DNA from: Coriobacteriia bacterium
GTDB lineage: Bacteria > Actinomycetota > Coriobacteriia > Anaerosomatales > SLCP01
Length of the DNA stretch: 64,000 nucleotides
Assembly (NCBI GenBank): GCA_030603745.1
Contig: JAUVXE010000005.1
Coordinates: 62,001-126,000 of the forward strand
Direction of reading: 5' to 3'
Shown: positions 34,611-44,593 of the stretch, one piece after another
Layout of the letters: the number at the start of each line of letters is the position of its first letter
Position numbering within the stretch: position 1 is the stretch's first letter
Notes under the pieces: model-generated
The model's database searches: none
Told to the model about the DNA's origin: nothing
Seen by the model: only the letters and a program-made list of their open reading frames with translations
Position numbers and translations under genes: made by a program

Positions 34611-37031
34611 ATGGTCGAGTTCGACCGCAGCGCATTCATCGGCAAGTTCCAGGAGGAGGCGACCGACCTCCTGCAACGCCTGAACGAAGGCATCATCATG
34701 CTCGAGGCCACGCCGAGCGACCGGGAGCTCATCGACCGGTGGCTGCGCGACGCCCACACGCTCAAGGGCTCTTCGCGCATGGTCGGGCTTATCGAGATCT
34801 CCGACATCGCGCACCGCCTCGAGGACGTGATGGTGCGGGTGCGAGAGGGAGAGATGGCCTATACCGCCGAGATCAGCGACCACTTCTTCGAGGCGCTCGA
34901 CGCGATCGTGCACCTCGCCGAGATCGCGGGGACCGACGCCGAGCCCTCCGTCGACCTGCCGGCGCTGCAGGCGAGCCTCACCGCCGTGGCCGAGCACGGC
35001 CCGGGCGGCGCGCCTTCCGCGGGCGAGGCGACCGGCGGCGACGAAGAGGCCGCGGAGTCCGCGGCGCCCGGGGCGCCGCTCGCCGACGAGGTGATCGAGG
35101 ACGATCACGCCGCGGAACCTGCGGGCGATGCCGATGACCCCGCGGAATCCGAGCCCGTCGCGGAGCGGGCGACCGCGCCCGCGCGTGCGACCGGGCCCGC
35201 CGCCGCCCCCGGGCCTGCGTCGACCCCCGCTCCGGTGCCGGGCCAGCCGCAGCGCGCGAAGCGTGACGACACCCTCGAGGCCAAGGTCCAGCACACCATC
35301 CGCATCAAGACCTCCCAGGTCGACGAGCTGCTCAACCTCGTGAGCGAGGTCGTCATCTCGCAGATCAAGTCCGAGCAGCGCGCGACGGAGCTGCGCCACG
35401 CGACCGCGCAGCACACGGAGTTGTGGCAGGCGTGGCTGCGGCTCAAGGGCTCACTGGCCTCCATCCCGCACTCCGAGGACGTCGTGGGCACCCAACTCAT
35501 CGACGAGCTCTCGGTCGTCGAGGCGCTCCTCGCCGACCTGCGAAAGACGCACGCCACCTTCGCCAAAGACCTCGCCGACGACACCTCGCGCGCGAGCGTG
35601 GTCGTCAACGACCTGCAGGAGCAGGGGATGCGCCTCAGGATGCTCCCGGTGAGCACCGTCTTCTCCACCTTCCCGCGGGCGATGCGCGATCTCGCGCGCT
35701 CCTTCAAGAAGGACGTCGACCTCATCATCGAGGGCGGGGACACCGAGCTCGACAAGAAGGTGCTCGAGGAGATCAACGACCCGCTCGTCCACATCATGCG
35801 CAACGCGGTCGACCACGGGATCGAGCCGGCCGAGGTGCGCCGCTCCCTCGGCAAGCCCGAGACGGGGACGATCCGCATGTCGGCCCGGCAGGAGGGCGAC
35901 CATATCGTCATCGAGGTCGCCGACGACGGCGGGGGGATCGACCCGGACAAGGTGCGGGCCTCGGCGGTGCGCAAGGGCTACATCTCGCAGTCCGAGGCCG
36001 ACGCCATGTCCGACCGGGAGGCGACCTATCTCATCTTCGAGAAGGGCTTCTCCACGAGTGCCATCATCACGGAGATCTCCGGCCGAGGAGTCGGGATGGA
36101 CGTGGTGCGCGAGTTCATCGTCGAGAAGCTCAAGGGCTCCCTCGATGTGGACAGCAGGCTCGGCCAGGGCAGCACGTTCCGGCTCACGATCCCGCTCACG
36201 CTCGCGATCATCCGGGCGCTCATGCTCAAGGTCGGGGACCGTGTCTACGCGCTTCCCACCGCCTCGGTCGACGAGACGCTGCGCGCGGAGCCCTCGAGCG
36301 TCATCAAGGTCGAGGGCCGCGAGGTCATCCGTCGCCAGCGCAGGACGATCCCGCTCGTGCGGCTCGCCGACATCCTCGGGGTGCCGGGGGACGAGACGCT
36401 CAAGGCGAAGATCCCGATCGCGAACGTGGGCTTCTCCGGACACCGGATGGGCTTCATCGTCGACGCGCTCGTGGGCGAGCAGCAGATCGTCATCAAGACG
36501 CTCGGCAACCACCTGCGCAAGGTCGACAACATCGCCGGCGTGACCATCCTCGGCGCGGGAGAGGTCGTCCCCATCCTCAACGTGCCCGATCTCATGAAGA
36601 ACGCGCGCCGCAAGGCGGGTCGGCGCGGGGCGGCCGTCGAGACGGCGGAGGCGAGGACCGGGCCGCGCAAGGTGCTCATCTGCGAGGACTCCTTCACGAC
36701 CCGCGAGCTCGAGCGTTCGATCTTCGAGGCGGCCGGCTACGAGGTCGAGGTCGCGATGGACGGCGCCGAGGGGCTCTCGAAACTCAAAGAGGGACTCGAC
36801 GTCGACGCCGTGGTCTCCGACGTGCAGATGCCGCACATGACCGGTTTCGAGCTCACGGCCGCGATCAAGGCCGACGCCAAGCTCAAGGAGATCCCGGTCA
36901 TCATCGTCACCTCGCTCGAGCGCGAGGAAGAGAAGGCCGAGGGAATCGCCGCGGGCGCGGACGCCTACATCACCAAGTCCGTCTTCAACCAGGACACGTT
37001 GCTGGACACGGTCGAGCGGCTCATCCGCTAG
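34611..37031 (+). CDS. cheA: Hybrid chemotaxis histidine kinase CheA with receiver domain
   Basis: This 806-residue protein has an HPt domain with phosphorylated His49 (DAHTLKGSSRM), then a long Ala/Pro/Glu-rich linker (about 125-220) with no recognisable P2 domain. The dimerisation domain starts at about 225, the HATPase region (HIMRNAVDHG, VADDGGGIDPDKV, GRGVGMDVV) runs from about 390 to 550, and a CheW-like regulatory domain reaches about 675. A receiver domain closes the protein (about 687-806; phosphoacceptor Asp in AVVSDVQMPHMTGF). The single HPt and attached receiver are typical of alternative chemosensory systems. Confidence 0.96.
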   Translation: MVEFDRSAFIGKFQEEATDLLQRLNEGIIMLEATPSDRELIDRWLRDAHTLKGSSRMVGLIEISDIAHRLEDVMVRVREGEMAYTAEISDHFFEALDAIVHLAEIAGTDAEPSVDLPALQASLTAVAEHGPGGAPSAGEATGGDEEAAESAAPGAPLADEVIEDDHAAEPAGDADDPAESEPVAERATAPARATGPAAAPGPASTPAPVPGQPQRAKRDDTLEAKVQHTIRIKTSQVDELLNLVSEVVISQIKSEQRATELRHATAQHTELWQAWLRLKGSLASIPHSEDVVGTQLIDELSVVEALLADLRKTHATFAKDLADDTSRASVVVNDLQEQGMRLRMLPVSTVFSTFPRAMRDLARSFKKDVDLIIEGGDTELDKKVLEEINDPLVHIMRNAVDHGIEPAEVRRSLGKPETGTIRMSARQEGDHIVIEVADDGGGIDPDKVRASAVRKGYISQSEADAMSDREATYLIFEKGFSTSAIITEISGRGVGMDVVREFIVEKLKGSLDVDSRLGQGSTFRLTIPLTLAIIRALMLKVGDRVYALPTASVDETLRAEPSSVIKVEGREVIRRQRRTIPLVRLADILGVPGDETLKAKIPIANVGFSGHRMGFIVDALVGEQQIVIKTLGNHLRKVDNIAGVTILGAGEVVPILNVPDLMKNARRKAGRRGAAVETAEARTGPRKVLICEDSFTTRELERSIFEAAGYEVEVAMDGAEGLSKLKEGLDVDAVVSDVQMPHMTGFELTAAIKADAKLKEIPVIIVTSLEREEEKAEGIAAGADAYITKSVFNQDTLLDTVERLIR

Positions 37032-37052
37032 CCGAGAGGGGAGCGCACCGCC

Positions 37053-38105
37053 GTGCCGGGAGCCACCGTACGCGTGCTCATCGTCGACGACTCGCTCGTC
37101 GCCCGCGAGATGCTCGCCCAGATCCTCGCGAGCGACCCCGACATCGAGGTCGTGGGGACGGCGAGCAACGGCGAGGAGGCCATCGCCAAGACCGCCGAGT
37201 TGCGCCCCGACCTCATCACGATGGACATCCACATGCCCAAGATGGACGGGCTGATGGCCACCGAGCAGATCATGGCGTACACACCCACGCCGATCCTCGT
37301 GGTATCGTCCTCGGTCTACGGCGAGGGGATGGGGCGCGCGTTCGACGCGCTCGAGTCCGGTGCCCTCGAGGTCATCAAGAAGCCCGAGCCCTCTGACTGG
37401 GCCGACCTGCAGCGCATCGGTCGCGACGTCATCCGCCGCGTGAAGCTCCTCTCTCGGGTCCGGGTCATCACGCACATCAAAGGCAAGCGCGCCGTGCGCT
37501 CCGCCGAGGAGGCCCGCGCCGCCACCGACGTGCGCGGGGGCCGCACCGCGCTGGTCGCGATCGGCTCGTCGACCGGCGGGCCCTCGGCGCTGCTGAATGT
37601 GCTCGGCCGCCTGCCGGCCGACTTCCCGGTCCCTCTGGTGGTCGCCCAGCACATCGCCGACGGGTTCGTGCCGGGTCTCGTGAGCTGGCTCGACTCGGGC
37701 TGCAAGCTCAAGATCGCGGCCGCCGAGGACGGCGCGAACGTGGAGCCGGGGGTCGCGTACTTCGCCCCGACCGGACTGAACCTCGCGATGGACGGCGCCA
37801 CCATGCGGTTCCGCGAGCCGAGCGCCGGCCAGCTCTACATCCCTTCGGCGGACACGCTCTTCGAGACGACGGCGCGCGCGTTCGGCCGCACGGCCGTGGG
37901 GGTCATCCTCACCGGGATGGGGGCGGACGGGGCGATGGGCCTCAAGTCGATGCGGGACGCCGGGGCGTTCACCATCGCGCAGGACGAGGCGACGTCGACC
38001 GTCTACGGGATGCCGCGGGCGGCGGCCGAGGTCGGTGCCGCCGAGGTGGTGCTGCCCGTGCACGAGATCGCCGAGAAGCTCGAGCGGGTGGTCTCGCGCG
38101 CCTGA
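37053..38105 (+). CDS. cheB: Chemotaxis methylesterase CheB
   Basis: This 350-residue protein has an N-terminal receiver domain (D58 in LITMDIHMPKMDG) and a C-terminal methylesterase/deamidase domain. Its triad residues are S173 (IGSSTGGPSALL), H200 (VVAQHIADGF) and the Asp of GMGADGAMG. It removes methyl groups added by CheR. It starts with GTG after GAGGGGAG and is the last gene of the chemosensory operon. Confidence 0.96.
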   Translation: MPGATVRVLIVDDSLVAREMLAQILASDPDIEVVGTASNGEEAIAKTAELRPDLITMDIHMPKMDGLMATEQIMAYTPTPILVVSSSVYGEGMGRAFDALESGALEVIKKPEPSDWADLQRIGRDVIRRVKLLSRVRVITHIKGKRAVRSAEEARAATDVRGGRTALVAIGSSTGGPSALLNVLGRLPADFPVPLVVAQHIADGFVPGLVSWLDSGCKLKIAAAEDGANVEPGVAYFAPTGLNLAMDGATMRFREPSAGQLYIPSADTLFETTARAFGRTAVGVILTGMGADGAMGLKSMRDAGAFTIAQDEATSTVYGMPRAAAEVGAAEVVLPVHEIAEKLERVVSRA

Positions 38106-38134
38106 ACCGTGACACGGCCGGACCTCCGGCGCGG

Positions 38135-38140
38135 TATACT
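38135..38140 (+). promoter_or_regulatory. murI promoter -10, implying a leaderless mRNA
   Basis: TATACT ends seven bases before the murI ATG (38147), so the expected transcription start is at or next to the start codon. A weak GTGACA lies at 38109. Confidence 0.5.
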
Positions 38141-38146
38141 CGGCGC

Positions 38147-39091
38147 ATGGAGAACCTGCCGATCGGCATCTTCGACTCGGGGCTGGGGGGCCTGACCGTC
38201 GCGTCCGAGGTCACCCGCGCCCTTCCGCACGAGCGGATCGTCTACCTCGGTGACACCGCGCGCTGCCCCTATGGCCCGCGTGACCTCGCCGAGGTCCGCC
38301 GCTTCGTCCTCGAGATCGGGACGTGGCTCGAGCAGCGGCCGGTCAAGCTCATGGTGATCGCGTGCAACACCGCCACCGCGGCAGGGCTCGCCCTCGCGCA
38401 GCGCACCTTCGACGTGCCGGTGATCGGCGTGGTCGAGCCCGGCGCGCGGGCCGCGGTGCGCGCGACGGTCAACCGCAACGTCGGCGTCATCGGCACCGTG
38501 GGCACCATCGAGTCGGGCGCTTACAGCCGCGCCGCCCGCGCCATCGACGCGGGGGTGACCGTCTTCTCGGTGGCCACGCCCAAGTTCGTCGACGTCGTCG
38601 AGGCCGGCCTGCGCCGCGGCCCCGGCACCCTCGAGGAGTGGCTCGCCGAGTCCTCCGACGTCTTCATCCGGCCCTCCTTCTACGAACTCGCCCGCGACTA
38701 CCTCTACTCGCTCAAACGCTCCGGTATCGACACGCTCGTACTCGGGTGCACGCACTTCCCCCTCCTGCAGGCGGCGATCCAACAGGTCGTGGGCGCGCAG
38801 GTCCGCCTCATCAGCTCCGCCGAGGAGACCGCGCGCGAGGTCGCCGAGACGCTCGAGCTCCGCGGGCACCTCGCCCCGCCGCCGCGCGACGCGACCCCTC
38901 CGGCGCACCACTTCGCCACCACCGGCGAGGTCGCCGAGTTCGCGCGGTTCGGGTCGCGCGTGCTGCGCGAGCCGATCGACCGCGTCGAGCACGTGCCGCT
39001 CGAGACGCTCGCTTCTCTGCCGGGCGAGGGGCGACTCGCGGCCCTCGGCGAGCAGGTCCCGCGCGAGAGGGGGGAGGCGGCATGCGGCTGA
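38147..39091 (+). CDS. murI: Glutamate racemase
   Basis: This 314-residue enzyme makes D-glutamate for peptidoglycan. It has PIGIFDSGLGGLTVASEV, the YLGDTARCPYGPR element, and the two catalytic cysteines in IACNTATAAG and LGCTHFPLL. The C-terminus is about 50 residues longer than in most MurI proteins (after about 265). No RBS is visible before the ATG, which fits the leaderless prediction. It overlaps the MBL-fold gene by ten bases. Confidence 0.95.
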   Translation: MENLPIGIFDSGLGGLTVASEVTRALPHERIVYLGDTARCPYGPRDLAEVRRFVLEIGTWLEQRPVKLMVIACNTATAAGLALAQRTFDVPVIGVVEPGARAAVRATVNRNVGVIGTVGTIESGAYSRAARAIDAGVTVFSVATPKFVDVVEAGLRRGPGTLEEWLAESSDVFIRPSFYELARDYLYSLKRSGIDTLVLGCTHFPLLQAAIQQVVGAQVRLISSAEETAREVAETLELRGHLAPPPRDATPPAHHFATTGEVAEFARFGSRVLREPIDRVEHVPLETLASLPGEGRLAALGEQVPRERGEAACG

Positions 39092-39861
39092 CGGTGCTCG
39101 GATCCGCGGCGTCCTTCGCCGGGCCCGGCCAGGCGTGCGCCGGCCACCTGCTCGAGGCGGGCGGCGCGCGGGTGCTGCTCGACTGCGGCAACGGCGTGCT
39201 CGCGAACCTCGGCCGCGTGGCCGACCCGCTCTCGCTCGACGCGGTGTTCGTCTCCCACGACCACCCCGACCACTTCCTCGACCTCTACTCGCTCCAGGCG
39301 CTCCTGCGTTACGCCCCCGCCGGACCGGCCGCCCCGCTCCCGCTCTTCGTGCCCGAGGGTCTCTTCGAGCGCATGGCGTGCGTGCTCTCCGAGCGCGGGG
39401 CCGCCGAGCTCGCCGCGGCGTTCGTGCCGCACGTGCTGGCACACGGGGAGCCGCACTCTCTCGCGGGGCTCACGATCACCCCGCGCACGGTCGACCACAC
39501 CGCCCACTCGTTCGCGCTCGTCGCGGCCTGCGGCGACGGCACGCTCTGCTACACCTCCGACACGGCTCCCGGCCCGACCGCCCTTCGCGCCGCGGCGGGG
39601 TGCGACCTCCTGCTCGCCGAGGCGACCCTGCCGCAGCCCTACGCGGGCCGCGCGCCGCACCTCACGGCGCGCCAGGCGGGCGAGCTCGCGCGGGACGCCG
39701 GTGCGGGGGCGCTCGTGCTCACCCACGTGTGGGCGACCAACGACCGCGCCGAGGCGCTCGCCGAGGCACGCGCCGTCTTCGGCGGACCGGTCTCGATCGC
39801 CACCGAGTTCGACACCTACGAGGTCCCGGGGGCCTCGGCGACGACGGAAGGGAACGACTGA
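39082..39861 (+). CDS. Metallo-beta-lactamase-fold hydrolase, RNase Z-like
   Basis: This 259-residue MBL-fold protein has the zinc motif FVSHDHPDHFLDLYSL near residue 53, a VDHTAHSFAL histidine, the YTSDTAPG aspartate and LTHVWATND. The arrangement is that of the ElaC/RNase Z and phosphoribosyl-phosphodiesterase branch. It lacks the long exosite arm typical of RNase Z, so tRNA processing is not certain. It lies between murI and rph; rph shares its last base (TGATG). Confidence 0.85.
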   Translation: MRLTVLGSAASFAGPGQACAGHLLEAGGARVLLDCGNGVLANLGRVADPLSLDAVFVSHDHPDHFLDLYSLQALLRYAPAGPAAPLPLFVPEGLFERMACVLSERGAAELAAAFVPHVLAHGEPHSLAGLTITPRTVDHTAHSFALVAACGDGTLCYTSDTAPGPTALRAAAGCDLLLAEATLPQPYAGRAPHLTARQAGELARDAGAGALVLTHVWATNDRAEALAEARAVFGGPVSIATEFDTYEVPGASATTEGND

Positions 39862-40607
39862 TGACACGAGGCGACGGGCGCACGCCCGATTCGTTGCGGC
39901 CGGTTCGCGTGACCCGCCGCTACCTGCGGCACGCGCACGGCAGCTGCATGTTCGAGCTCGGAGACACCAAGGTGCTCTGCGCAGCGAGCATCACCGAGGG
40001 CGTGGCGCAGTGGCGTCGCGGCTCGCAGAAGGGCTGGGTGACCGCGGAGTACGCGCTCCTGCCGGCCTCGACGCACACCCGCACGCGCCGGGAGTCCGCC
40101 TCGGCAGGGGGGCTCAAGGGCCGCACGCACGAGATCCAGCGGCTCATCGGGCGTTCGCTCCGCACGGTGGTCGACATGGGCGCCATGGGCGGCGAGGTCA
40201 CGCTCGCGGTCGACTGCGACGTCATCCAGGCCGACGGCGGGACCCGCACCGCGGCGATCACCGGGGCCTACCTCGCCGTGCACGACGCCTTCGCGACCTG
40301 GCGTGACGCCGGTCGCATCCCGGAGCTCCCGCTCATCGACTTCGTGGCGGCCACCTCGGTCGGGATGGTCGACGGCGTGAGCATGCTCGACCTCGACTAC
40401 GCCGAGGACTCCGTGGCCGAGATCGACATGAACGTGGTCATGGACGGCCGCGGACGCTTCATCGAGGTCCAGGGGACCGGCGAGCGCACGCCGTTCGACC
40501 GCGCACGCCTCGACGAGCTGCTCGACCTCGCCGCCGGAGGGGTCGCGGACCTCGTCGAGTTCCAGCGCCGGGTGATCGCGGAGGACGCCGATGTCGCGGA
40601 GCTCTGA
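39861..40607 (+). CDS. rph: Ribonuclease PH
   Basis: This 248-residue phosphorolytic 3' exonuclease trims tRNA precursors. It begins RGDGRTPDSLRPVRVTRRYL and contains SITEGVAQWRRGSQKGWVTAEYALLP, RTRRESASAGGLKGRTHEIQRLIGRSLR and CDVIQADGGTRTAAITGAY, all RNase PH signatures. It overlaps rdgB by 17 bases, a common gene pair. A five-tRNA cluster follows downstream. Confidence 0.96.
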   Translation: MTRGDGRTPDSLRPVRVTRRYLRHAHGSCMFELGDTKVLCAASITEGVAQWRRGSQKGWVTAEYALLPASTHTRTRRESASAGGLKGRTHEIQRLIGRSLRTVVDMGAMGGEVTLAVDCDVIQADGGTRTAAITGAYLAVHDAFATWRDAGRIPELPLIDFVAATSVGMVDGVSMLDLDYAEDSVAEIDMNVVMDGRGRFIEVQGTGERTPFDRARLDELLDLAAGGVADLVEFQRRVIAEDADVAEL

Positions 40608-41238
40608 GGCGCGCTCGCCGCTGCACATGCCGCCGGGGACCCGCGTGGTCGTCGCGACCGGCAACCCGCACAAGGTCGACGAGATCCGGGCCGCGCTCGC
40701 CTTCACGGGGTGGGAGTTCGTTGCCGCGGGTGAGCTCGGCGCATGGCCCGAGCCCGATGAGACCGGGACCACCTTCATCGAGAACGCCCGCATCAAGGCC
40801 GAGGCGGCCCATGCGCTGTTCGGCCTGCCGGCCCTCGCCGACGACTCGGGGCTCGAGGTCGACGCGCTCGACGGTGAACCCGGCGTCTACTCGAGCCGCT
40901 ACGCGGGACCGTGCGCGACTGACGAGGAGAACAACCGCCGCCTCCTGCTCGCGCTCGGCGACACGCCCGGCGCCCGCCGTGAGGCACGCTTCCGCAGCGT
41001 GATCGTCCTGCTCGCCGCGGACGGTACCGAAGTCGTCGCCGAGGGCGCGTGCGAGGGGCGCATCGGCACCGAGCCGCGCGGCGGTGCCGGGTTCGGGTAC
41101 GACCCGCTCTTCCGGCCCGACGCAGTGCCCGGCCGCACGATGGCCGAGCTCTCGATGGACGAGAAGAACGCGATCAGCCACCGAGGGGCCGCGCTGAGAG
41201 CGCTCGCGGCGCTCCTCGGCCACGCCAAGGAGCACTGA
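40591..41238 (+). CDS. rdgB: XTP/dITP diphosphatase (HAM1/RdgB)
   Basis: This enzyme of 203-215 residues removes deaminated purine nucleotides from the pool. VVVATGNPHKVDEI, GTTFIENARIKAEAA, ALADDSGLEVDALDGEPGVYSSRYAG and GFGYDPLFRPD are the family motifs. ATG 40591 lies inside rph; a second ATG at 40627 would shorten it by 12 residues. It is translationally coupled to rph. Confidence 0.95.
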   Translation: MSRSSEARSPLHMPPGTRVVVATGNPHKVDEIRAALAFTGWEFVAAGELGAWPEPDETGTTFIENARIKAEAAHALFGLPALADDSGLEVDALDGEPGVYSSRYAGPCATDEENNRRLLLALGDTPGARREARFRSVIVLLAADGTEVVAEGACEGRIGTEPRGGAGFGYDPLFRPDAVPGRTMAELSMDEKNAISHRGAALRALAALLGHAKEH

Positions 41239-41274
41239 CGCGGCCCGCTCCCGACGCGTCGTGGCGTGCCGGGA

Positions 41275-41303
41275 TTGCCCGCGTGCCAGGCAGAACCTAT
41301 ACT
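41275..41303 (+). promoter_or_regulatory. tRNA-Pro/Gly promoter
   Basis: TTGCCC (41275-41280), 17 bases, TATACT (41298-41303). This is the cleanest sigma-70-type promoter in the window, about 60 bases before tRNA-Pro. Confidence 0.7.
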
Positions 41304-41362
41304 GTCCCTTGCCCTTACGGCAGGCCGCCCGGGAGGGGGCCCTGTGAACGGGCGCCAGGGAT

Positions 41363-41439
41363 CGGGCTGTAGCGCAGCTTGGTAGCGCATCTGCTTTGGG
41401 AGCAGAGGGTCGTCGGTTCGAATCCGGCCAGCCCGACCA
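41363..41439 (+). tRNA. tRNA-Pro(TGG)
   Basis: 77-nt cloverleaf: acceptor CGGGCTG/CAGCCCG, anticodon arm TCTGC-TTTGGGA-GCAGA giving anticodon TGG, T-loop GGTTCGAATCC and an encoded CCA. Confidence 0.97.
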
Positions 41440-41444
41440 GATCT

Positions 41445-41520
41445 GCGGCGGTAGTTCAATTGGTAGAGCCTCAGCCTTCCAAGCTGATTGTTGCGGGTTC
41501 GAGTCCCGTCCGCCGCTCCA
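41445..41520 (+). tRNA. tRNA-Gly(TCC)
   Basis: 76-nt cloverleaf: acceptor GCGGCGG/CCGCCGC, anticodon loop CTTCCAA giving TCC, T-arm GGGTTCGAGTCCC and an encoded CCA. It lies five bases after tRNA-Pro, so the two share one transcript. Confidence 0.97.
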
Positions 41521-41538
41521 TTGACAACCTCGTGTTTC

Positions 41539-41568
41539 GGGCGGTACCGTTCTCCTTCGGTACCGCCC
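41539..41568 (+). terminator. Hairpin between tRNA-Gly and tRNA-Arg
   Basis: GGGCGGTACCG and CGGTACCGCCC form a perfect 11-bp stem with an eight-base loop TTCTCCTT, without a trailing T-run. Confidence 0.6.
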
Positions 41569-41583
41569 CGGACGCGTGAACAA

Positions 41584-41660
41584 GCGCCCGTAGCTCAGCT
41601 GGATAGAGCGGGAGACTTCTAATCTCTAGGTCGGGGGTTCGAATCCCTCCGGGCGTGCCA
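41584..41660 (+). tRNA. tRNA-Arg(TCT)
   Basis: 77-nt cloverleaf: acceptor GCGCCCG/CGGGCGT (first pair G-T), anticodon loop CTTCTAA giving TCT, T-arm GGGGTTCGAATCCC and an encoded CCA. No separate promoter is evident. Confidence 0.96.
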
Positions 41661-41671
41661 AGACACCACAT

Positions 41672-41749
41672 GGTGGGTGTAGCTCAGTTGGTTAGAGCGC
41701 CGGACTGTGGCTCCGGAGGTCGCGGGTTCGAGTCCCGTTACCCACCCCA
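41672..41749 (+). tRNA. tRNA-His(GTG)
   Basis: Anticodon arm CCGGA-CTGTGGC-TCCGG gives GTG. The extra 5' G (41672) pairs with the discriminator C (41746), the hallmark of bacterial tRNA-His. CCA is encoded. Confidence 0.97.
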
Positions 41750-41759
41750 TGTGACTCCT

Positions 41760-41783
41760 GCGACCCGCGCGTGCGCGGGTCGC
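41760..41783 (+). terminator. Terminator after tRNA-His
   Basis: GCGACCCGCGC and GCGCGGGTCGC form an 11-bp stem with loop GT, followed by TTGCATTT. The T-rich tail doubles as the -35 of the next promoter. Confidence 0.75.
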
Positions 41784-41811
41784 TTGCATTTCGCCGGTAA
41801 GACGGTAGAAT
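41784..41811 (+). promoter_or_regulatory. tRNA-Lys promoter
   Basis: TTGCAT (41784-41789), 16 bases, TAGAAT (41806-41811), 15 bases before the tRNA. Confidence 0.65.
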
Positions 41812-41826
41812 GACGGAGCGTTTCAC

Positions 41827-41902
<76 letters not shown>

Positions 41903-41914
41903 TCGCATCTCAAC

Positions 41915-41945
41915 GGAGACCCCGCCGAGCACCGGCGGGGTCTCC
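41915..41945 (+). terminator. Terminator after tRNA-Lys
   Basis: GGAGACCCCGCCG and CGGCGGGGTCTCC form a 13-bp stem with loop AGCAC, followed by TGTCTTTC. Confidence 0.85.
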
Positions 41946-42005
41946 TGTCTTTCGCCGCGCTGACCGCATGTCGATTCCCGCTCAGGTCGACGGAGTGTCC
42001 CGCCG

Positions 42006-44369
<2,364 letters not shown>

Positions 44370-44397
44370 CCGTCCGGGCCCGTCGCCGCGCGCGTGA

Positions 44398-44433
44398 GGC
44401 CCTCCCGCCGCCGAGGCACGGGAGCGGCCTTTT
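44398..44433 (+). terminator. Terminator after the histidine kinase
   Basis: GGCC-CTCCCG pairs with CGGGAG-C-GGCC (one bulged C), ending in TTTT. Confidence 0.75.
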
Positions 44434-44436
44434 CGC

Positions 44437-44442
44437 TATACT
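44437..44442 (+). promoter_or_regulatory. tRNA-Leu/tig promoter -10
   Basis: TATACT lies 19 bases before tRNA-Leu and directly after a terminator. The -35 is unclear. Confidence 0.55.
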
Positions 44443-44460
44443 GGAGTGCCGTTCGGCCAT

Positions 44461-44543
44461 GCGGGCGTGGCGGAATTGGCAGACGCGCCGGGTTTAGGTC
44501 CCGGTGGGCAACCGTGGAGGTTCGAGTCCTCTCGCCCGCACCA
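44461..44543 (+). tRNA. tRNA-Leu(TAG)
   Basis: 83-nt class II tRNA with a long variable arm: acceptor GCGGGCG/CGCCCGC, anticodon arm CCGGG-TTTAGGT-CCCGG giving TAG, and an encoded CCA. tig follows after 50 bases with no terminator or promoter between. Confidence 0.97.
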
Positions 44544-44593
44544 GCGCATTTCCGGTTTCCGGCACACCGTACACCCCACCTGTAGGAGGACTG

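Noticed and set aside
41521-41526. TTGACA between tRNA-Gly and tRNA-Arg as a promoter -35
   Set aside because: There is no -10-like sequence at 16-18 bases; the region there is the hairpin at 41539-41568.
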